NCBI GenBank assembly: GCA_005503085.1
Contig: SCOI01000021.1
Coordinates: 1 to 64,000 of the forward strand
Source of the DNA: Burkholderiales bacterium C2
GTDB taxonomy: Bacteria > Pseudomonadota > Gammaproteobacteria > Burkholderiales > Burkholderiaceae_C
Direction: 5' to 3'
Length of the DNA: 64,000 nucleotides
Shown here: piece after piece, positions 59,558-64,000 of the stretch
Numbering within the stretch: position 1 is the first letter of the stretch
Layout of the letters: every line of letters starts with the position of its first letter
Program-made: the position numbers and the translations under genes
The notes under the pieces: model-generated
The model's input: the letters and a program-made list of their open reading frames with translations, nothing else
What the model was told of the DNA's origin: nothing
Database searches by the model: none

Positions 59558-60340
59558 CTATTGGAAACTCGCCCTGTAGGTCACAGGATCCAAATTGCAG
59601 TGGCTGGAGATGTGGCCCGGCAGTTCGAAAATCTTCGGCGCGGCACGGAAATCGAAGACTCGATAGATTGAAAACGTATCCGCGTGGTCGCGCGAAAAGC
59701 GCTCCTCATTGCTCGATACGAAGAACGACGTGGTCTGACCGAAGGCCGTTGTTTTCACTTCAAGATGGCGCTCGCGTCCGTCGGGCCAGAAACTCCGCAC
59801 GTCATAGCCAAGCCCATCACCCTCGGTAACCGAGACATGCGCGACGCGATCAGCCAGTTGGCCGAGGCCATTCTTGGCCAGGCGCCATTGTTCAAAGCGC
59901 ACGACAAACTCCTCGCCGGCGCGGCCGATTCGGCGGTTGTTCGCTTCCCGCTCAAAGTAGTCGCGCTTGATCGGGTTGAGCAGGTAGGCCGGAGCCGCCT
60001 CCATGACGCGATGCTCGCGCTTCGGCGGGGATGCGATGACCTTTTCGAAGTCGAACTCATCAGGCACATGAGTCGGGCGCTCCACCGCCGAGAGCGCTGA
60101 GGTATCGACATCGGACCGATCCCTCATCTGTCGTTCAATTTCCTCGACCATTTCGCGCTGAATATTGCTGGCCGGCAGGTAGCCTTGCAGAGGAGGCACC
60201 CCGAGACCCTGCAGCACGGCGCTGATGTTGCGGCGTTTGAATTCGATCGAGGCTTCGGTGCGTTGGTTCAACAGCGGCAACAGGCGCCGCCGGCGCTCCG
60301 CCTTGTTGAATCGCTGGCCATTCAAATCGAGCACCAGCAT
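59558..60340 (-). CDS. DUF3883 (nuclease-like) protein
   Basis: The 260-residue product has a helical N-terminal half and a C-terminal DUF3883 domain with RAGEEFVVRFEQWRL near residue 143, GLGYDVRSFWPDG near 175 (Asp), HLEVKTTAFGQTTSFFVSSNE near 192 (ExK) and YRVFDF near 225. The D-ExK arrangement is that of restriction-type PD-(D/E)xK nucleases, and DUF3883 is common in defence and restriction loci. It lacks a helicase or methylase partner in the immediate vicinity. The ATG at 60340 starts MLVLDLNGQRFNKAERRRR. Confidence 0.82.
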   Translation of the reverse strand: MLVLDLNGQRFNKAERRRRLLPLLNQRTEASIEFKRRNISAVLQGLGVPPLQGYLPASNIQREMVEEIERQMRDRSDVDTSALSAVERPTHVPDEFDFEKVIASPPKREHRVMEAAPAYLLNPIKRDYFEREANNRRIGRAGEEFVVRFEQWRLAKNGLGQLADRVAHVSVTEGDGLGYDVRSFWPDGRERHLEVKTTAFGQTTSFFVSSNEERFSRDHADTFSIYRVFDFRAAPKIFELPGHISSHCNLDPVTYRASFQ

Positions 60341-60512
60341 GGAATTGAAGCGTCAATTCGGGTCCGAATTACGCCGTGATTGAGCGGTTGGCGTAGGTCG
60401 TTGACCAACCCAGCAGGTCCCGATCTGCAAGTGCATTTCGGCGATGCAGATGACCTGTCCGGTCGAGGGAAATCCTGTTGATGCAATACTTTTGGGACCG
60501 GGTCAGCAGGCG

Positions 60513-61223
60513 CTAAACCATGTCCCCAAACGCCGCCCGCTCCAGCACCTCATGCTGCCGCCGCCAGTCCGGCATCTGCCGCGCCACCAGTGCCCAAAAA
60601 GCCCTCGTGTGGCTCTTCTCGACAGTGTGGCAAAGCTCGTGCACGACGACGTAGTCCTGCACGTTGGCCGGCAGCTCCATCACCCGCGGGTGGAACTCAA
60701 GCACGTTGTGTGCGTTGCAACTGGCCCAGCGGCTCTGGAAATGGCGAATGCGAGCACCGCGGGCTTGGAGACCGGACTGTCGTTCCCAGTGCCGCACGCG
60801 CGCCAGCAGCTTCTCGTGGGCCCGGTCCCGGTAGAAGGCGTTGAGCAGCGGCGCCAGCGCGTCCGCGCTGATGTTGCGCCCAGCCGGGTTCTCGATGACG
60901 AAGCGCGATGCGGTGAAGTGCAGCGTGGCGTGCGCCAGCTTCGGCGCGTGCCGCACCTCGGTGAAGTAGGTGCGCCCGCAGTAGCGCAGCCGGCTGCCGG
61001 TCACGATCTGCTCGTCTGCGGCCGGGGCTTCCACCAGCGCCCGCTTCTCGCGAATCCAGCGGGCGCGCTGTCGCACCAGGGCCTCCTGCTCTTCGAGCCC
61101 GACGGCCGGCCCGCGCAGCAGCACTGGCCGGCCACGCTCCACGGTGACGTAGTGACGCTTGAGCGTGGCATCGGCCTTGAATCGCCACTCGATGGTCGTC
61201 TGTCCGTACTGCAGGCGGGGCAT
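60513..61223 (-). CDS. YgjP-like metallopeptidase (DUF45/M48-type)
   Basis: The 236-residue product has the zinc motif VVVHELCHTVEKSHTRAFW near residue 193 and the conserved FQSRWASCNAHNVLEFHPRVMELP upstream of it, which define the YgjP/DUF45 family. These proteins are routinely encoded next to type I restriction hsdR genes, as here (3 bp after its stop), although their contribution to restriction is not known. The gene is transcribed after hsdR in the same direction. Confidence 0.88.
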   Translation of the reverse strand: MPRLQYGQTTIEWRFKADATLKRHYVTVERGRPVLLRGPAVGLEEQEALVRQRARWIREKRALVEAPAADEQIVTGSRLRYCGRTYFTEVRHAPKLAHATLHFTASRFVIENPAGRNISADALAPLLNAFYRDRAHEKLLARVRHWERQSGLQARGARIRHFQSRWASCNAHNVLEFHPRVMELPANVQDYVVVHELCHTVEKSHTRAFWALVARQMPDWRRQHEVLERAAFGDMV

Positions 61224-61226
61224 GGC

Positions 61227-64000
61227 TCAGTTCTTCAGCAGGATGTCGAGGATGCGCCCGGCATGCTCGCGCGCTACTCCGCGCTCCCAGCCGGCCAGCG
61301 GCATCAACAGCTTACGCAGCAGGTCGCGCATCTCGGGGTGCAGGTCCAGCATCTGCTTCCAGTTGCTGGCCGCCAGCGTCTGGCTCAGCGACGGGTCTTC
61401 AAAGAGCTTGGTCGTCGCCGCGCGCGCCGTGTCGTCGCCCAGCAGCGCGGCCAGGTATCGGAACACTGCGGAATGCGCCGGCGTCTCGAAGCCCGTCTTG
61501 TCCTTATCCGCCACGCGCTGACCGAACAGCTCCAGCTGCTCCAGGAACTGTGCCTGGCTGATGCGGCCGGCCTTCTCTTCCTCCAGCAGCTTCTCCAACT
61601 CCTCGGCCAGCTTGTCGAAGAACGCCGGGTCCTTGTCGCGGCCGGTGACGATGGTGTGCTTGAGCTGGTTTTTCATCACCAGCGCCTGGCTACCCGGGCT
61701 GGCGAGCTGTTTGAGCCGTGCCATGTCGCTGGCATCCAGGATGGACACCTCGCGCCCCAGCAGGCTCTTGGCCGGGCTGGCGGCGATGTACTCGTCCAGC
61801 AGGCGCTGCAGCAAAGCCGATTCCAGCTGGGTGATGCGCTCACGGTAGGTGGCGTCCGGCAGCTTGTCGCGCAGCATCAGCCGAATTTCGGCGAACAGCG
61901 TGAAGTAGGGCTTGAAGGGAAGTCCCCGCACATCGGGCAGGATGATGTCGATGCTGCGGTTGAACTGCTTGGCCAGCGCCAAGAAGTCCTCCACCGCATC
62001 CAGCCGGCTCGCCGGGTCCAGGAAGCGCTCAGCGTCGTCTTTGTAGGCCTCGCGCTCGCTGACCGGGTCGTGCAGTTTGGGCAGCAGCTTGAGGATGCGC
62101 TCCAGCGTGCTCTGCAGCTTGGGCAGTTCGGTCTCAACGCCCTGCCACACCTGCGCCGGCTGCACCTCGCCGCCGTAGAGCTTGAGCGCCTGGTCCAGGT
62201 GCTCCACCACGCCGTGGTAGTCCACGATGTAGCCAGCGTTCTTGCCCGGCAGCGTGCGGTTCACCCGCGCAATGGCCTGCAGCAGCGTGTGTTCCTTGAG
62301 CGGCTTGTCCAGGTACATGGTGCTGACGATGGGCGCGTCCCAGCCGGTCAGCAGCATGTCGGACACGATGATGAGCCCCACGTTGTTGGCCTGCGGCTGG
62401 CCATCCTGGCCCTGGCTCTCATCGCCATAGGGCAGCGGGAACAGCTTGCTGACGAAGTGGCCGATCTGCTCGGCCGGCAGCGCCACCGGCTGCTTGCCGG
62501 CCTTCAGCTCATCGCGGATGCGCTCCTCGATGCTCTGCACCTTGGTGACCGGCAGCTTGTACTCGGCCGCTTCTTCCTCCACCGTAGCGCCTGTCCGCGT
62601 GCCGGTGACGCCCGCCAGGGAGATGACCACCTGGCTCTGAAAGGTCGTCAGGCCCTGCGCGGCGCGCTGGGCCATCAAGTCATCCAGCAGGTCCTTGTAG
62701 CGCACGGCCATATCACGACCGTTGCACACCAGCATGGCCTTCAGGCCTTTGGCCTGGACGTGGCCGATGAAGTGCTCCACCAGGTGCGCCGCCACCTGCT
62801 CCATGCGGTCGCCCGCATGGCGCCAGCGGGCCAGCAGCGCCTTCTTCAGGGCCTGCTGGTGCGCCTCGGGCGCTTGGGCGAACTGTTCGTTGAAGGCTGC
62901 GTCCAGCTTGGCATCGGCGGCCAGCTTGACCCAGGCGTCCTGGTACTTGATGGGCAGCGTGGCGCCGTCGGCCACGGCCTCGTGCAGGCGGTACTCGTCG
63001 ATGTAGGTCTCGCCGCCGAACTCGGCCAGCGTGTGCTTGTCGTCGTTCAGCAGCGGCGTGCCGGTGAAGGCGATGAACTTGGCGTTCGGCAGGCTGGCGC
63101 GCATGAAGGCGGCCAGGAAGTCGTACTGGCTGCGGTGGGCCTCGTCTACCAGCACATAGAAGTTGGGCTTGGCGCTCAGCACGCGGAAGCTGATCTTCTC
63201 GCGCTTGCACTCCACCCACTTCGCCTCCAGCAGTACGCCATCGGCGTCGTTCTGGCCGAAGTGCTCGTTGCGCTCCTCCACCATGAAGAAGTCCTTGCCC
63301 ACGCGCACGCGCCGATGCCGCGTGGACTGCAAGACCTCGTCCGCCTCCTCGGGTTCGCCTTCGGCACCGTCTTCAGCCTGGGCGGCGCGCTCGTCACCTT
63401 CCTGGAACTTCTGCACCGTGCTCGTGAACACGCTGCCGTAGTCATTGCCCAGCATCCTCACCAGCCCGGCCACCGACACCGCCTGGATGGCGCGGATGCC
63501 TACCGCATGGAAGGTGTCGAAGATTTGCTTGTCCAGGTCGCGCCGGTCGGTCAGCACCAGCACCGTGGGGTTGGCCAGGCCGGTGCTGTCCGCGCGCAGC
63601 AGGCGGGCCAGCAGCGCCATGGTCAGCGACTTGCCGCTGCCCTGCGTATGCCAGATCACCCCGCCCAGAGGCGTGGCGCTGGTCAGCCGCTGCACCGTCT
63701 TGCGCACGGCGCGCCACTGCTGGTAGCGCGGCAGCTTCTTCACCGTCTTGCCGTCGCGGGTCTCGAACAGCACGAAGTGCGCCACCAGCTCCAGGAAACG
63801 GGTGGGCTCGAACAGCGCCCACAGCAGCTGCTCCTGCTCGGCGGGCTCGCTGCCCAACAGCGCCGCCACCTCGGCCAGCTCGGTGGCTTCCAGCCGGTAG
63901 CGGGCATAGAAGGCCGGCTTGGTGAGGATGGCGCCGTAGAGGCCCTGGCGGCGGTTCAGCCCAACGCACACCTGGTTGAACACGAACTGTGCTGCAAAGC
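61227..64000 (-). CDS. hsdR: type I restriction endonuclease subunit R, 5' end outside the window
   Basis: At least 924 residues are visible; the frame remains open to the right edge, so the N-terminal nuclease domain is missing and the GTG at 63983 is not taken as the true start. The helicase core is clear: [23 protein letters not shown] (Walker A), [30 protein letters not shown] (DEAH), [10 protein letters not shown] and [18 protein letters not shown] (motif VI). HsdR provides ATP-driven DNA translocation and cleavage. The hsdM and hsdS genes would lie beyond 64000. Confidence 0.93.
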   Translation of the reverse strand, partial: FAAQFVFNQVCVGLNRRQGLYGAILTKPAFYARYRLEATELAEVAALLGSEPAEQEQLLWALFEPTRFLELVAHFVLFETRDGKTVKKLPRYQQWRAVRKTVQRLTSATPLGGVIWHTQGSGKSLTMALLARLLRADSTGLANPTVLVLTDRRDLDKQIFDTFHAVGIRAIQAVSVAGLVRMLGNDYGSVFTSTVQKFQEGDERAAQAEDGAEGEPEEADEVLQSTRHRRVRVGKDFFMVEERNEHFGQNDADGVLLEAKWVECKREKISFRVLSAKPNFYVLVDEAHRSQYDFLAAFMRASLPNAKFIAFTGTPLLNDDKHTLAEFGGETYIDEYRLHEAVADGATLPIKYQDAWVKLAADAKLDAAFNEQFAQAPEAHQQALKKALLARWRHAGDRMEQVAAHLVEHFIGHVQAKGLKAMLVCNGRDMAVRYKDLLDDLMAQRAAQGLTTFQSQVVISLAGVTGTRTGATVEEEAAEYKLPVTKVQSIEERIRDELKAGKQPVALPAEQIGHFVSKLFPLPYGDESQGQDGQPQANNVGLIIVSDMLLTGWDAPIVSTMYLDKPLKEHTLLQAIARVNRTLPGKNAGYIVDYHGVVEHLDQALKLYGGEVQPAQVWQGVETELPKLQSTLERILKLLPKLHDPVSEREAYKDDAERFLDPASRLDAVEDFLALAKQFNRSIDIILPDVRGLPFKPYFTLFAEIRLMLRDKLPDATYRERITQLESALLQRLLDEYIAASPAKSLLGREVSILDASDMARLKQLASPGSQALVMKNQLKHTIVTGRDKDPAFFDKLAEELEKLLEEEKAGRISQAQFLEQLELFGQRVADKDKTGFETPAHSAVFRYLAALLGDDTARAATTKLFEDPSLSQTLAASNWKQMLDLHPEMRDLLRKLLMPLAGWERGVAREHAGRILDILLKN

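Overview
The window is 64 kb of GC-rich (about 70%) DNA, densely packed with genes on both strands. No rRNA, tRNA, CRISPR array or complete insertion sequence was seen. The gene families point to a betaproteobacterium of the order Burkholderiales, most likely near Roseateles, Pelomonas, Mitsuaria or Rubrivivax. The pointers are the DUF2868/DUF3482 membrane-GTPase pair, several DUF4148 proteins, DUF2242 and DUF3297 proteins, a phasin (polyhydroxyalkanoate granules), a short MreB-like protein and a KorAB-type 2-oxoacid:ferredoxin oxidoreductase. This placement is inferred from family content, not from a marker gene.

Layout. 0-12 kb: a HipA/YjjJ-like kinase, small unknown proteins, the DUF2868/DUF3482 pair, acetyltransferases, a HigBA-type toxin-antitoxin locus whose toxin gene looks broken, a lone ABC ATPase, a truncated MreB-like protein and a membrane-anchored C13 (legumain-type) peptidase. 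12-19 kb: a cytochrome c, a P-type ATPase, two secreted phytase-like esterase-domain proteins and a persulfide-dioxygenase/rhodanese fusion. 19-30 kb: an acetate module (yjcH-actP-acs) divergent from a CBS/nucleotidyltransferase protein and a DnaQ-like exonuclease, then an MFS carrier and a UvrA-like ATPase. 30-35 kb: an FAD/4Fe-4S NAD(P)H-type oxidoreductase with KorA and KorB, a likely 2-oxoacid:ferredoxin oxidoreductase operon. 35-44 kb: a TAXI lipoprotein next to a GltS-type carrier, an amino-acid-type binding protein, a D-2-hydroxyacid dehydrogenase, an AraC regulator, an NmrA-like reductase and a GH109-like Gfo/Idh/MocA protein.

45.0-57.1 kb holds the most interesting structure. Three repeated cassettes each carry a secreted DUF4148 protein with internal repeats, followed by a tiny membrane-anchored or secreted protein. 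Each tiny protein has two copies of a motif (QLxRVVIxGxR) that resembles the N-terminal/TonB-box region of TonB-dependent receptors. The DUF4148 genes share one promoter layout (family A). The tiny genes share a different one (family B): three phased CGTCGC-like sites spaced 20 and 21 bp, then TGGCRR-N17-GAMACT. The same family-B layout, with identical spacing, precedes a fourth transcription unit at 54.0-57.1 kb made of an AraC-like regulator, an HExxH protein and an M23 peptidase with overlapping start/stop codons. This looks like an undescribed envelope-related regulon.

57-64 kb is a defence island: an Mrr-like restriction nuclease, an Abi_2 (AbiD/AbiF) protein with a HEPN RNase motif flanked by strongly structured non-coding DNA, a DUF3883 protein, a YgjP-like metallopeptidase and the 3' part of a type I restriction subunit HsdR that runs off the right edge.
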